Position numbers and translations under genes: made by a program. Of a DNA stretch of 64,000 bases, positions 56,059 through 64,000 are shown one piece after another. The notes below the pieces were generated by a model. The model did no database searches. It was given only the letters and a program-made list of their open reading frames with translations, and was not told the DNA's origin. This stretch comes from Acidobacteriota bacterium (GTDB lineage Bacteria > Acidobacteriota > Terriglobia > Acidiferrales > UBA7541), in NCBI GenBank assembly GCA_013287135.1, contig JABDEK010000008.1:1-64000 (forward strand), read 5' to 3'. How positions within the stretch are numbered: the stretch's first letter is position 1; each line of letters opens with the position of its first letter.

Positions 56059-58319
56059 CGACTCGTACCGCTAGCCTTGCGGAGTGATTCGCGGATGGCG
56101 CGGAGCAGCGCGGACATTTGGGCGACGGGGGTGGGGTGGTCGCCGAAGCGGGCGGATTGGTAGAGCTCGGTGAGTTGAGCGACGGGGGCGGCAATGTCGG
56201 CGGCGGGAATGGCCGACGCGAATTCCAGCGGCGTTTGCGACGGCGCTTTCTTCCAGCCGCGTTTTTCGAGCAGGCGGAGCATTTCGCGATATTCGAGAGA
56301 GGCGAGCGACGCGGTCAAATTTCCGCCGCGACGCGCACGGACGCGCCAACGCGCGATTAAATATCCGATCAGCGGACGGCCGCGCAGATAAATCAGCAAA
56401 GCGATCAGAAAGACCAGAACGCCGGGAAGAAAATACGGCGACGCTTCGGTACGGCGGTCGAGCGCCATCAGCAGGCGAATGGCTTGGCGTTGTTTTTCGC
56501 GATAGTAACGCTGCGCGTGGTCGCCCCAGGTGCGCGAAGTATTCTGCATGTTACGTGCGAGATTGACCTGGTGCACGAAATCGTAATTGACGACCCACTC
56601 GCTCCAGGCGAACTGAAACCAGTCCCAATAGAGGGCGAGCCGCGAGAGAAATGTGTTTCGTTTTCCATTTCCGGGGGGAGTGGGATCGAAGGTAATCCAG
56701 CCGAAACCCGGGAAGTAAGCTTCGACCCAGGTGTGCGCGTCACTGGCTCGAATGATGTAGTCGCCGCCGAGATCGTTGTATTCACCGGGCAAAAATCCGC
56801 CGACGTAACGGGCAGGAATTCCCATATCACGCAGCATCACGGTCATGGCGGCGGCGAAATATTCGCAGTGGCCGGCCCGGCGGGTAAAAAGGAAATAGGC
56901 CAGCGGATCGTTGGTCTGGGGACCGGTAAGGTCGAGCGTGTAAGCGTAATGCGTTTTCAGATAACCCTCAATATTCGCAGCGCGATCGTATTCGTTGTGA
57001 GAACTTTCTGTAATTTTTTGGGCGAGCTGTTTGATGCGCGGGTCGAGCTCGGGAAGCTGGAGGTAAAGGCTCTGAATTTCGTCGGGAAAAGTGGTGGAGG
57101 CTTTTCGCAATTGGGCAGGCGGAATTGCGGGAAGCAACGAAAGACCCTCGTAACGTACCTTCGTTTCGTTGTGAAACGGATTGGAGAGCGAGCCGGTTCT
57201 ATCGACGAGAAGATAGCCGCGCTGTTGCGATGCGCCGACGCGCTCGGTATCGTTTGCGAATCTGCCGCGCAAAGCCTCCAAGTGGGGCGCGATGAAAACT
57301 GCGTCGGTGGCCACGGGTTCCATCAACACGGTGTAACGAAGCGGGGAGGAATTACTACTGGAAAGCGGCAGGGCAGCAAAGCGAAATTCGCCGTCGGAAT
57401 TGGGCGAGAGCACTATTTGGTCGTGCGCGGGCGTGAACCAGCGCTTACCGTCGAAATCGGTGAGCACGATGCCGCGCCAGTGAACGTCCGATGCGCGGGC
57501 GGGGTCGCCTTCCACATGGATGCGCATCACGACGGCGGAACTTTGTTTTATTTGCCCGATTTCGCCCAGGGTGATGTTGTCGCTAAAACCCGTCATCAGG
57601 CTCGGCTGCAAATTCAGAGCGCTCAAGTAACCGGTGGTGAAACGCGGAATCAGAAAAAAGAGAAAGCCGCCGAGGAGTAGCGCGCTTACCGCGACGAGAA
57701 TAGATGTGAGACCAAGCGCGCGATTCAATTGCTGCGCCATGGGCGAGCCTGGTTCGAAAGGAGGCGACACGGCTCCTGTAGCGCTGCGTCGAATTTCCAA
57801 CGCGACAAAAGTGGATACCGCTAGCGCGAGGAAAATTGCGAGCGTGATCAAGAAGCTCGTTTCGACCGTTAGGATTGCGGAAGCGAGCATGCAGGTGAAT
57901 GCTAGGACTGCCAGGAACGCAAAGTCGCGATTCGTTCGCGCGGAGTAAAGGCGGACCAACGCGGCGAAAAGCATCAAGTGGATGGCGGCGAGCAGTGCTG
58001 CGTACAACGCTGGATTCGGTGCGCCCGCGGATAAGCTTCGTGAAAAAATCCAGAGGTCGAGCGGGAAAAACAAGAAGTAGGCCAGGACCAACCAAGTGGC
58101 CACGCGCGCGGAAATCTCCGGGCCGCGTCCGCGCCAGATACGGAATCCTTTATAGGCAAGCGCGATCAGCGGAACGAATAGCGAGATGGGATCGAGCTTG
58201 CCAGTGAGAACAACGGCGAGGATGCCAGTGGATACCAGCAGAAATAAGGACACCTCGAAGTAACGCTGTACGGCTGGAAGCGGCGGCGCGCTGGCGGTGG
58301 TTGACGCGGTGAAGCTCAT
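56055..58319 (-). CDS. TgpA-like membrane transglutaminase (754 aa)
   Basis: The first 200 residues contain five or six transmembrane helices (DUF3488-like). The periplasmic transglutaminase core has the catalytic triad in GHCEYFAAAMTVMLRDMGIP (Cys), ASDAHTWVEAYFP (His) and ITFDPTPPG (Asp). A further transmembrane helix and a cytoplasmic DUF4129-type tail (GKR-like end with EYREMLRLLEKRG) follow. Such proteins are linked to DUF58 and MoxR genes, which lie at 59961-62410 on the same strand, with mutY in between. It may cross-link or process cell-envelope proteins. A small gene follows with an ATGA overlap. Confidence 0.9.
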   Translation of the reverse strand: MSFTASTTASAPPLPAVQRYFEVSLFLLVSTGILAVVLTGKLDPISLFVPLIALAYKGFRIWRGRGPEISARVATWLVLAYFLFFPLDLWIFSRSLSAGAPNPALYAALLAAIHLMLFAALVRLYSARTNRDFAFLAVLAFTCMLASAILTVETSFLITLAIFLALAVSTFVALEIRRSATGAVSPPFEPGSPMAQQLNRALGLTSILVAVSALLLGGFLFFLIPRFTTGYLSALNLQPSLMTGFSDNITLGEIGQIKQSSAVVMRIHVEGDPARASDVHWRGIVLTDFDGKRWFTPAHDQIVLSPNSDGEFRFAALPLSSSNSSPLRYTVLMEPVATDAVFIAPHLEALRGRFANDTERVGASQQRGYLLVDRTGSLSNPFHNETKVRYEGLSLLPAIPPAQLRKASTTFPDEIQSLYLQLPELDPRIKQLAQKITESSHNEYDRAANIEGYLKTHYAYTLDLTGPQTNDPLAYFLFTRRAGHCEYFAAAMTVMLRDMGIPARYVGGFLPGEYNDLGGDYIIRASDAHTWVEAYFPGFGWITFDPTPPGNGKRNTFLSRLALYWDWFQFAWSEWVVNYDFVHQVNLARNMQNTSRTWGDHAQRYYREKQRQAIRLLMALDRRTEASPYFLPGVLVFLIALLIYLRGRPLIGYLIARWRVRARRGGNLTASLASLEYREMLRLLEKRGWKKAPSQTPLEFASAIPAADIAAPVAQLTELYQSARFGDHPTPVAQMSALLRAIRESLRKASGTSR

Positions 58320-58620
58320 GGTCCTAATACGATGCTAGCACCTGGAGATTCGAATGAGCGTGGATTGAAATGACGCGATGGCGCGGAAATAACGGTACTG
58401 CGGTATAGCCTAGGTAAGGCTCAGGAATGCGGCTTGCTAGATCGCCTTTAAGCAACTACGGAAAGTCGGAGTTGAGCAGATTCTCGTTCGACAGGAATCG
58501 GCTCTCCTCGCTTTCTTCAGCCCCTCGGTACTGGCAAAAGTTTCTTCGGCGTTATTGGCGGTTTTTGCGGATACTAGCCAGCCGGGACCGCTACGAGGGA
58601 AAATTCTGCGTACGGAAGCA
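58320..58620. other. Intergenic region between mutY and the transglutaminase gene
   Basis: This 301-base gap lies downstream of mutY and upstream of the transglutaminase start, so the latter probably has its own promoter here. Short open frames on the plus strand (from 58427) have no ribosome site and are not called. Nothing else is recognised. Confidence 0.4.
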
Positions 58621-59721
58621 CTATTTTCTATATCGGATTTTCTGCTTCGTCAAAAAAGCCGCGGCGATTTTGCGGGTGGCATTCGATATAGGGAGCTGAC
58701 TCAAATTTTCCATCGACAGGATGCGAGTGCGCGGGAGTTTGGGAAGCTGTTCGACATGGGCCAGGAACGGCAGCAGTGTGATGTTGCGGAAGGTGACACT
58801 GTGGCGGGCGGCTGGAAGTCCTTGCAGTGCGATGCTGTCGATGCCGAGAGTTGCGCACACGTGCGCTTCTAATTCAGTTTCTGGATGGCGTGCTACTTGT
58901 ACGGCGGGGAATTGCCACATGCGGGAAAAGAGCACGTGATCATGCGCGCCGGGATCCTTCACCAGGATCGTGCGGCCGCGCGGGTCGCGAAGAATCGCAG
59001 CGGCGATTTTTATGTGCTCGGTGGCGCGTTTGAGGCGAGCCGCCGGGATTTTCTGCGTTAGGCCGAGGTTGTATGCGCGGCACCAGTTTGATATTGGACA
59101 AAAGTCGCACCGCGGAATTTGCGGCGTGCAGATTACCTCGCCCAACTCCATCAGCGCTTGGTTCCAATCACCGGGCGAATCTCGAGCGAGCCACTCTTGC
59201 GCTATATTTGCAAGTTCGCGCCAACGGCGGGGTTCGCGCAAGTCGCCTTCCATTGCGCATAGGCGCGCTAGCACACGCGCGACATTGCCATCGACGACTC
59301 CGAGCGGAACGTCGTAGGCGATGCTTAAAACCGCTGCGGCCGTGTATGTGCCGATTCCCGGGAGTTCTAAAGCCTGGTCGAGTGTGCGCGGAAATTTTCC
59401 GTTGCGATGCGCGACGATTTCCTTTGCCGCTCGATGCAGATTGCGTGCGCGGCTGTAATAGCCAAGTCCGGACCAGAGTTTCAAAACTTCGGCAATCGGA
59501 GCTCTCGCAAGTGCTTCGACATCCGGCAGGTCTTTCAGGAAACGATCGTAGTAAGGCATTACGGCGGCGATTCGCGTTTGTTGCAACATTACTTCCGCCA
59601 CCCACACGCCGTAGGGGTCGCGGCTGGCGCGCCAGGGAAGGTCGCGTTTGTGCGCGCGATACCAGCGCAGCAGGCGTTTTTGAAACGTTTTGAGCTGCGC
59701 CGGCGGAAGATTTGTTTTCAT
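58621..59721 (-). CDS. mutY: A/G-specific adenine glycosylase MutY (366 aa)
   Basis: The HhH-GPD fold shows LPWRASRDPYGVWVAEVMLQ, LPGIGTYTAAAVLS (helix-hairpin-helix) and GVVDGNVARVLARL with the catalytic Asp. The iron-sulfur site is Cys-x6-Cys-x2-Cys-x5-Cys in CTPQIPRCDFCPISNWC. A C-terminal NUDIX-like domain (from about residue 230) recognises 8-oxoguanine. The enzyme removes adenine paired with 8-oxoguanine. It sits inside the DUF58-transglutaminase group with no obvious functional link. Confidence 0.95.
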   Translation of the reverse strand: MKTNLPPAQLKTFQKRLLRWYRAHKRDLPWRASRDPYGVWVAEVMLQQTRIAAVMPYYDRFLKDLPDVEALARAPIAEVLKLWSGLGYYSRARNLHRAAKEIVAHRNGKFPRTLDQALELPGIGTYTAAAVLSIAYDVPLGVVDGNVARVLARLCAMEGDLREPRRWRELANIAQEWLARDSPGDWNQALMELGEVICTPQIPRCDFCPISNWCRAYNLGLTQKIPAARLKRATEHIKIAAAILRDPRGRTILVKDPGAHDHVLFSRMWQFPAVQVARHPETELEAHVCATLGIDSIALQGLPAARHSVTFRNITLLPFLAHVEQLPKLPRTRILSMENLSQLPISNATRKIAAAFLTKQKIRYRK

Positions 59722-59783
59722 GCGCGAGGTATTCTCGCATGATTCCGTGATGGGTCAGGAATCCGTGTCGCGGAAGCGGAAAG

Positions 59784-59801
59784 CAGATCCCTCGCTGCGC
59801 T
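59784..59801 (+). repeat. Dispersed repeat (CAGATCCCTCGCTGCGCT element), copy 2
   Basis: Identical over 18 bases to 53091-53108, then diverging (AGGATGGCAG here). It lies in the gap between mutY and the DUF58 gene. Confidence 0.6.
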
Positions 59802-59918
59802 AGGATGGCAGTTCAAGACGGAATACAGAGCTTTAAAGTGCATCGATGAAAAGGAAGCAGGAATAGGGCCACAGCGCGGGTGGAACCGAGAACAGCAGGA
59901 GGCTACAAGACTACGCCG

Positions 59919-59937
59919 GCCTGAAGGCGGCCGCTAC
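59919..59937 (+). repeat. Dispersed GC-rich repeat, copy 2
   Basis: GCCTGAAGGCGGCCGCTAC, identical to 30538-30556. A diverged relative (GAGACGCCGGCGCTACAA) lies in the next gap at about 61410-61427. Confidence 0.6.
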
Positions 59938-59960
59938 AACTGCGGTTAGCAGTTCGACGA

Positions 59961-61307
59961 TTAGAGGGAGTCGATGAAGAGGAAATAGGACGAGGACCAC
60001 AGCGCGGTGGGGATTGAGCGCTGCGGGCGGCTGGTGAGGATGATTTTGAAGATTTCGTGATCGGTGGCGAGATCGTCGAGGAATGTGCCGCCGACGGCGG
60101 AGTCTTCCGCTTTCAGTGTGGCAAGTTCGCGCAGCGTGTCGTAGATAATTTCAGCGGCTGGCGCCATTGAACTGGTAAAGCGGTGCGTGCGGAACTGGAG
60201 CACGGAGTTAATCTCGTTGAAGTGCCATGCGATGCAGGCGGCCATGGTGACGGCTCGCTCAAATCGCTCGGCGTGTACTGCTATCGCGTTCGGCCCTAGC
60301 GCTGGATCGGGAGGGCCGACGAAAGGATCCAGGACCAGCATCACGCGGCGTTCGTCTTCGCGCGCAAATTCGCGAACCATCAGGCGCCCGGCTTTTGCAG
60401 TGACTTTCCAGTCCACAAAGCGCGCGCTATCGGTGTGCAAATAATTGCGCAGCGAGTGCAATTCGTGGCCGCGGCCGCGGAAGTGGCTGGCCATTTCTCC
60501 GCTCAAGAGGGGAAGGACTTCGTAGAAATGGTCGGTTGGAGAAACGCGCGGGTACACCACGATTTCCAGTTGCGAATTGACCTGGCGGCTTTTTTCAAAG
60601 AAGCCGAAAGGGAAGCGCGTGCGAATGCTGAACGCGTCCTGTTGATAAACGCCCCGCCGGGGAAAGGTCAGCTCAACTTTTTGCCGGGCAGAACCTTGGC
60701 GCGAAATGTAAGGGAAAAATACGGGCCGCGTAAGAACTTCGGCAGCGCCTTTTTTGTTCTCGCCGGTGACGCGTAAAGAAAAGGAAGGCCAGGTTTGTTT
60801 TTCGTTGCGCAGCTCTAACTCAGCGAGCACGGGCTGCTCGGCGAAAATGTGTTCGGGCATGTCGAACTTTAGGTCCACACCGGTGAGCACCGCGCGCGAG
60901 AGCACTCCGGAAATAAGAATTCCGGCGAGCGAGCACGCCAAGATCATGAAGAGCAAATTATTTCCGGTATTTACGGCCGCGAGAACGAGAATGAAAACAG
61001 CGACGAGGTAAACAATTCCTTCGCGCGTTAGGCGGTAATCGACCTGGTAAACGAGCCAGCGAAGGCTGGTTCGCCGAGCGAGCTGCGGAACGATTACGAT
61101 GGCGACCCACGCGGCGAGGCCAAGCGCAATTATGGTGGTGACAGAGGCGACTCCGACGCGGCCTTCCTGAGCAGCGGCCGCGGAAAAAAGCGCGGTGATC
61201 AGCGCGCCGGACAATACGAGCATGGCGACGCCAAAGTTGCGCCAACCGGGACGGTCAATTCCGCGCCACCAGCGTGCAGCGAATGAGTCGGGTTCTGCTA
61301 CTTGCAT
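59961..61307 (-). CDS. DUF58 membrane protein (about 448 aa)
   Basis: The start is placed at ATG 61307 (MQVAEPDSFAARWWRG); the frame runs on to 61388 with a less likely N-terminus. Two hydrophobic stretches near residues 25-70 and two more around 95-145 anchor the protein. The DUF58 core is recognised by LRNYLHTDSARFVDWKVTAK and LMVREFAREDERRVMLVLDP, the region related to a vWA-like fold. DUF58 proteins pair with MoxR ATPases and often with TgpA-like transglutaminases; all three are here. Role: probably assembling or activating an envelope complex, inferred from that association. Confidence 0.88.
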   Translation of the reverse strand: MQVAEPDSFAARWWRGIDRPGWRNFGVAMLVLSGALITALFSAAAAQEGRVGVASVTTIIALGLAAWVAIVIVPQLARRTSLRWLVYQVDYRLTREGIVYLVAVFILVLAAVNTGNNLLFMILACSLAGILISGVLSRAVLTGVDLKFDMPEHIFAEQPVLAELELRNEKQTWPSFSLRVTGENKKGAAEVLTRPVFFPYISRQGSARQKVELTFPRRGVYQQDAFSIRTRFPFGFFEKSRQVNSQLEIVVYPRVSPTDHFYEVLPLLSGEMASHFRGRGHELHSLRNYLHTDSARFVDWKVTAKAGRLMVREFAREDERRVMLVLDPFVGPPDPALGPNAIAVHAERFERAVTMAACIAWHFNEINSVLQFRTHRFTSSMAPAAEIIYDTLRELATLKAEDSAVGGTFLDDLATDHEIFKIILTSRPQRSIPTALWSSSYFLFIDSL

Positions 61308-61453
61308 GAGCCTCGAGAGTTTTGTTGCAACGCGCCTGACCTTCGTACGGTCTGTCCAACCCGGATCGGAAAATAGCGCTGCTGCCAATACGCGGCCATA
61401 ACAGCCGGCGAGACGCCGGCGCTACAAAAAACGGGACACATTCGCGGCCCCGT

Positions 61454-62410
61454 TTACAGTGGGACGCGCGTGGTTTCCATGATTTCGCGCAGAATCGTTT
61501 CGGCCTGCTCGGATTTTTTCTGGGTGGAGACGTAGCGCGAGCTGACCACGACGCGATGCGCGAAAACGGGGACGACGAGACGCTTGAAATCGTCAGGTAA
61601 ACAGTAATCGCGGCCTTCCAGGAACGCGCGCGCTTGCGCCGCACGATGCAGCATGACAGCGCCCCGCGGGCTGACGCCGAGGCTCAGTTGTTCGGTCTGA
61701 CGAGTACGCTCAACAATTTCCAGCGCGTAATCCAGCAAACTTTCTTCCACTCTTACGTGCGAGACAGTGTCTTGCATGGCGATCACGTCCGCCGCATCCA
61801 TCAGAGCCGAGATTTTGTCCACCGGAGCGGCGCCGGAATTATTGCGAATGATTTCTTTTTCGCTGGCGCGCGAAGGATAGCCCATGCGAATGCGCATCAG
61901 AAAGCGGTCGAGCTGGGACTCGGGAAGCGGATAGGTGCCGTGATGTTCGATCGGATTCTGCGTGGCCAGCACCAGAAAAGGTTTGGGCAGCGGATGTGTG
62001 TGATTGTCCACGGTGATTTGCGATTCGTTCATAGCTTCCAGCAGCGCGGACTGCGTTTTCGGTGTGGTGCGGTTGATTTCGTCGGCGACGATGATATTTG
62101 CGAAGATAGGGCCGGGCTTGAATTCGAACCCTTGCGTGGCGGGATTGAACACGCTGACGCCGATCACGTCGCTGGGTAGCATGTCCGAAGTGAACTGGAT
62201 GCGTTGAAACGAACAATCGAAAGAACGCGCCAGCGCTTGCGCTAGAGTTGTTTTACCGACGCCGGGAACGTCTTCGATCAGCAAGTGGCCGCGCGCAAGA
62301 AGTGTGGTCAGCGCCAGTTGGATGACGTCTTCTTTGCCTTTCACTACTCCTGAGATTGAGCGCAGGAGCCCGGCGAGTCGAGTGCTGGCAGTTGTCGTCG
62401 TTGATTGCAA
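61454..62410 (-). CDS. MoxR-type AAA+ ATPase (318 aa)
   Basis: Walker A is DVPGVGKTTLAQALA (about residues 43-57), Walker B is IVADEINRTTPKTQSALLEAM, and sensor 1 is LVLATQNPIEHHGTYPLPES. The lid domain has SLGVSPRGAVMLHRAAQARA and DDFKRLVVPVFAHR. MoxR ATPases act as chaperones for vWA-domain partners; the next gene downstream is the DUF58 protein. The gap of about 150 bases between them carries a diverged GC-rich repeat. Confidence 0.93.
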   Translation of the reverse strand: MQSTTTTASTRLAGLLRSISGVVKGKEDVIQLALTTLLARGHLLIEDVPGVGKTTLAQALARSFDCSFQRIQFTSDMLPSDVIGVSVFNPATQGFEFKPGPIFANIIVADEINRTTPKTQSALLEAMNESQITVDNHTHPLPKPFLVLATQNPIEHHGTYPLPESQLDRFLMRIRMGYPSRASEKEIIRNNSGAAPVDKISALMDAADVIAMQDTVSHVRVEESLLDYALEIVERTRQTEQLSLGVSPRGAVMLHRAAQARAFLEGRDYCLPDDFKRLVVPVFAHRVVVSSRYVSTQKKSEQAETILREIMETTRVPL

Positions 62411-62447
62411 TTCGCGTGGCCTTCTGCTACAAAAAGTTAGTACCTGC

Positions 62448-62523
62448 GGGCGACTAGCTCAGTGGTTAGAGCGCTCCCCTCACACGGGAGAGGTCCAAGG
62501 TTCAAGTCCTTGGTCGCCCACCA
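62448..62523 (+). tRNA. tRNA-Val (anticodon CAC)
   Basis: GGGCGAC pairs with GTCGCCC in the acceptor stem; D arm GCTC...GAGC; anticodon stem CTCCC/GGGAG with loop CTCACAC, giving anticodon CAC (codon GUG); T arm CAAGG-TTCAAGT-CCTTG; discriminator A and an encoded CCA end. It lies on the plus strand, divergent from moxR. No integrase or duplicated tRNA end is seen downstream, so no sign of an inserted element. Confidence 0.96.
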
Positions 62524-62753
62524 CTACCCCACACATAAGTTTTACCACCATTCGTTGGACGAAGTGAAAAGGCGAAGGGTACAGGTGTGTTCAAAAGGTT
62601 GTTTGCGTCTTCGATTTACGGAACTTGAGACAGGACCGATGCTTGCAAAGCCACCCAGGAAGCTTGCGAACCTCAGTTCACCTGAACTGAGCTGAGCTGA
62701 TCTGATCTTATTATTCCAGTTGCGCGAACGGTCGCTGGGCTGCTACTGAAACT

Positions 62754-62786
62754 GGGGTTGTCGCTTTGGAAGTTAGCGACAACCCC
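62754..62786. terminator. Perfect 12-bp hairpin
   Basis: GGGGTTGTCGCT (62754-62765) and AGCGACAACCCC (62775-62786) pair perfectly around TTGGAAGTT. No T-run follows on either strand. On the minus strand the hairpin begins inside the last codons of the 20-residue frame at 62773-62835. The rest of 62524-63033 shows nothing recognisable apart from a short repetitive stretch near 62680-62700. Confidence 0.5.
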
Positions 62787-62835
62787 CCATCGTGATCAGC
62801 GCAAGCGCTGCGATGCATCCAAACTTAGATTTCAT
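62773..62835 (-). CDS. Possible 20-residue lipoprotein-signal peptide
   Basis: ATG 62835 opens MKSKFGCIAALALITMGGCR and a stop. Basic residues, a hydrophobic core and the lipobox-like MGGC make a near-ideal lipoprotein signal with nothing after the lipidated Cys except one Arg. No clear ribosome site precedes it. It may be a tiny entericidin-like lipoprotein, the leftover start of a lost gene, or chance. The stop lies within the perfect hairpin. Confidence 0.35.
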   Translation of the reverse strand: MKSKFGCIAALALITMGGCR

Positions 62836-63033
62836 GTTGTTGCTTCTGCTGCGCGTGATGTTGAGCGAAAAACAATTTCGGAATGGCGGAAGTTTACTCA
62901 ATTGAAGAATGAGTGGCAATAGAGATGAAAGCCATCGACTCGCTGATGGCAGGCGTTTGATGCGGGGCGTGATAGTCTGGGCCTGACCGGCATGTAATGC
63001 GGCGAAATTCTGACAGAGGCTGGGCTTCGAGAG

Positions 63034-63519
63034 ATGACAAATATTTTGCGATTTATACAGGTATTCGCGTTGGGCACTTGGGTGGGATCGATCTTTTATT
63101 TCAGCGCGGCGGTTGCGCCGGGAGCATTTCGCACGCTTTCGAATCCGGACCAGGCCGGAGCGGTAGTTCAGTTTACCTTGGGGCGCCTGCATATGTTGGG
63201 CGTGGTTGCGGCAGTGCTCTATTTGTTTGCGTCGGTAGCGCTCGCGCAGTCGTTCAAGGGGCTCGTTCGGCCGGCTGCGATGGGCGTGGTTCTGATGCTG
63301 TTGCTTACGCTCGCGTCGCAGCGCCTTGTGACACCGAAGCTGGCCGCGCTACGAACGCGGATGGGTTCGGTGGCGGTGACGCCGGTGAATGATCCGTTGC
63401 GCGTGGAGTTCAATCGCCTGCACAGAATTTCAGTGAATTTGGAAGGTTCTGTACTGTTGATTGGTTTTGCGGCGTTGTTTCTGACGGTGAGGGACCTGAC
63501 GAAATTTTCTGCGAATTGA
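63034..63519 (+). CDS. DUF4149 membrane protein (161 aa)
   Basis: Start ATG at 63034, with GAGAG just upstream (TTCGAGAG). The protein has about four transmembrane helices: RFIQVFALGTWVGSIFYFSA opens, followed by helices near 50-70, 78-95 and 138-155. The pattern LRFIQVFALGTWVGSIFYF and the H-R-I-S-V-N-L segment fit DUF4149, whose function is unknown. It is a single gene between the tRNA region and a convergent glycosylase gene. Confidence 0.75.
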   Translation: MTNILRFIQVFALGTWVGSIFYFSAAVAPGAFRTLSNPDQAGAVVQFTLGRLHMLGVVAAVLYLFASVALAQSFKGLVRPAAMGVVLMLLLTLASQRLVTPKLAALRTRMGSVAVTPVNDPLRVEFNRLHRISVNLEGSVLLIGFAALFLTVRDLTKFSAN

Positions 63520-63566
63520 CTGCCGCGAATCTCAAATAGAAGCTGCGCAATTTCTAAAGCGGCGAG

Positions 63567-64000
63567 CTATCGATTCCGTTTCTTCCGGACGCCGCGCTTC
63601 TTCGGATTCTTCCCCGTGGCTGTCTTTTTCTTGGCGTTATTCCTGCCCATGTTCTTCATGATTTTTCTGGCATTTTTGCCCGCGCGCGTGACCGCCCGCC
63701 ACATGTACCAGCTCGCGACGGTGCGATACGGACGCCAGCGTTCGCCGAAGGCGGCAAGCTCGCGCGGCTTGGGAATCGCTTTCTTGCGGTAGAGAATCGC
63801 GAAACCTTTTTGCACTCCATAATCGTGGATCGGAAGAACATCAGGACGTCCGAGACGGAAAATAAGGAACATCTCCACCGTCCATGCGCCGATGCCTCGA
63901 ACGGAGATCAAGCGTTCCACCAATTCTTCGTCTGACATTTTATGTGCGGCTTCCAATGTGGGGACCACGCCATCGATCGTTTTCTGCGCAAGGTCTTTCA
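63567..64000 (-). CDS. DNA-3-methyladenine glycosylase, AlkA-like, partial
   Basis: The gene runs off the right edge; reading from 64000 the frame is open (KDLAQKTIDGVVPTLEAAH), so the GTG at 63968 is not the start. The helix-hairpin-helix VRGIGAWTVEMFLIFRLGRP and the catalytic region LPIHDYGVQKG (with the Asp) identify the AlkA-type HhH-GPD glycosylases, which remove alkylated bases. The C-terminus is unusual: about 35 residues are nearly all Lys, Arg, Asn and Gly (KKRGVRKKRNR), probably a DNA-binding tail. Confidence 0.9.
   Translation of the reverse strand, partial: KDLAQKTIDGVVPTLEAAHKMSDEELVERLISVRGIGAWTVEMFLIFRLGRPDVLPIHDYGVQKGFAILYRKKAIPKPRELAAFGERWRPYRTVASWYMWRAVTRAGKNARKIMKNMGRNNAKKKTATGKNPKKRGVRKKRNR

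Noticed and set aside
56484-57680. 398-codon open frame on the plus strand
   Set aside because: Antisense to the transglutaminase gene with its full catalytic triad; a by-product of GC-rich codon use.
58427-58699. Overlapping short frames between mutY and the transglutaminase gene
   Set aside because: One reads vaguely protein-like, but there is no start with a ribosome site and it runs into mutY antisense.
62448-63033. tRNA-Val as an integration site
   Set aside because: No repeat of the tRNA 3' end, integrase or foreign gene block is found downstream.

Overview
The window looks like a chromosomal segment of an Acidobacteriota genome, probably class Terriglobia. The strongest evidence is a PadR-type regulator next to a duplicated-FtsX orphan permease (the ADOP type expanded in Acidobacteria). 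Two large secreted YXWGXW-repeat proteins, dispersed short GC-rich repeats and many secreted proteins of unknown role point the same way. No phage, plasmid, integrase, transposase or CRISPR array is seen. All functional calls are from sequence reading alone; no database search was run.

Layout. 1-3.6 kb: two M16 peptidase-family genes (the second without the zinc motif), a frameshifted ComEA-like gene and a secreted beta-propeller. 3.6-9.9 kb (minus strand): a RibBA-like protein with an altered GTP cyclohydrolase half, then an apparent operon of radical SAM enzyme, HemY-like oxidase, alpha/beta hydrolase and an unknown secreted protein. 10-23 kb: mostly single genes, namely a YXWGXW protein, a deleted ADOP remnant, a serine hydrolase, DUF302 and DUF4126 proteins, a disulfide oxidoreductase, a large repeat lipoprotein, YceI and a metallophosphoesterase. 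22.7-33 kb: amidohydrolase, multicopper oxidase, DoxX and ChrA, a second YXWGXW protein, a tannase-family esterase, an AcpA-like phosphoesterase and a Spy-like protein.

33-38 kb: two small genes, then a patch of gene debris (a frameshifted receiver-like gene, a kinase fragment and an exporter C-terminus), followed by the intact PadR-ADOP pair. 38-43 kb: groES-groEL under a CIRCE operator, divergent from a mobA / MlaF-like ATPase / amino-acid permease operon. 43-54 kb (minus strand): ftsY-ribD-ribE-FAD amine oxidase, an HD-GYP sensor, cinA-thpR-plsY, a beta-propeller and yacG-pgpA. 54-64 kb: rimO, a MoxR / DUF58 / transglutaminase set with mutY inside it, tRNA-Val(CAC), a DUF4149 protein and a partial AlkA-type glycosylase.

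How the genes fit together. Riboflavin synthesis is split between ribBA and ribD-ribE, and several flavoenzymes lie nearby (HemY, SoxA-like oxidase, disulfide oxidoreductase). Cell-envelope functions recur: PlsY, PgpA, an MlaF-like ATPase, MoxR/DUF58/TgpA-like proteins and many secreted proteins. The best leads are a perfect dre-like palindrome near ribBA, the radical SAM/HemY operon facing an aromatic-repeat protein, the altered RibA half, several datable gene-decay scars, and a pair of related bidirectional terminators with conserved flanks.
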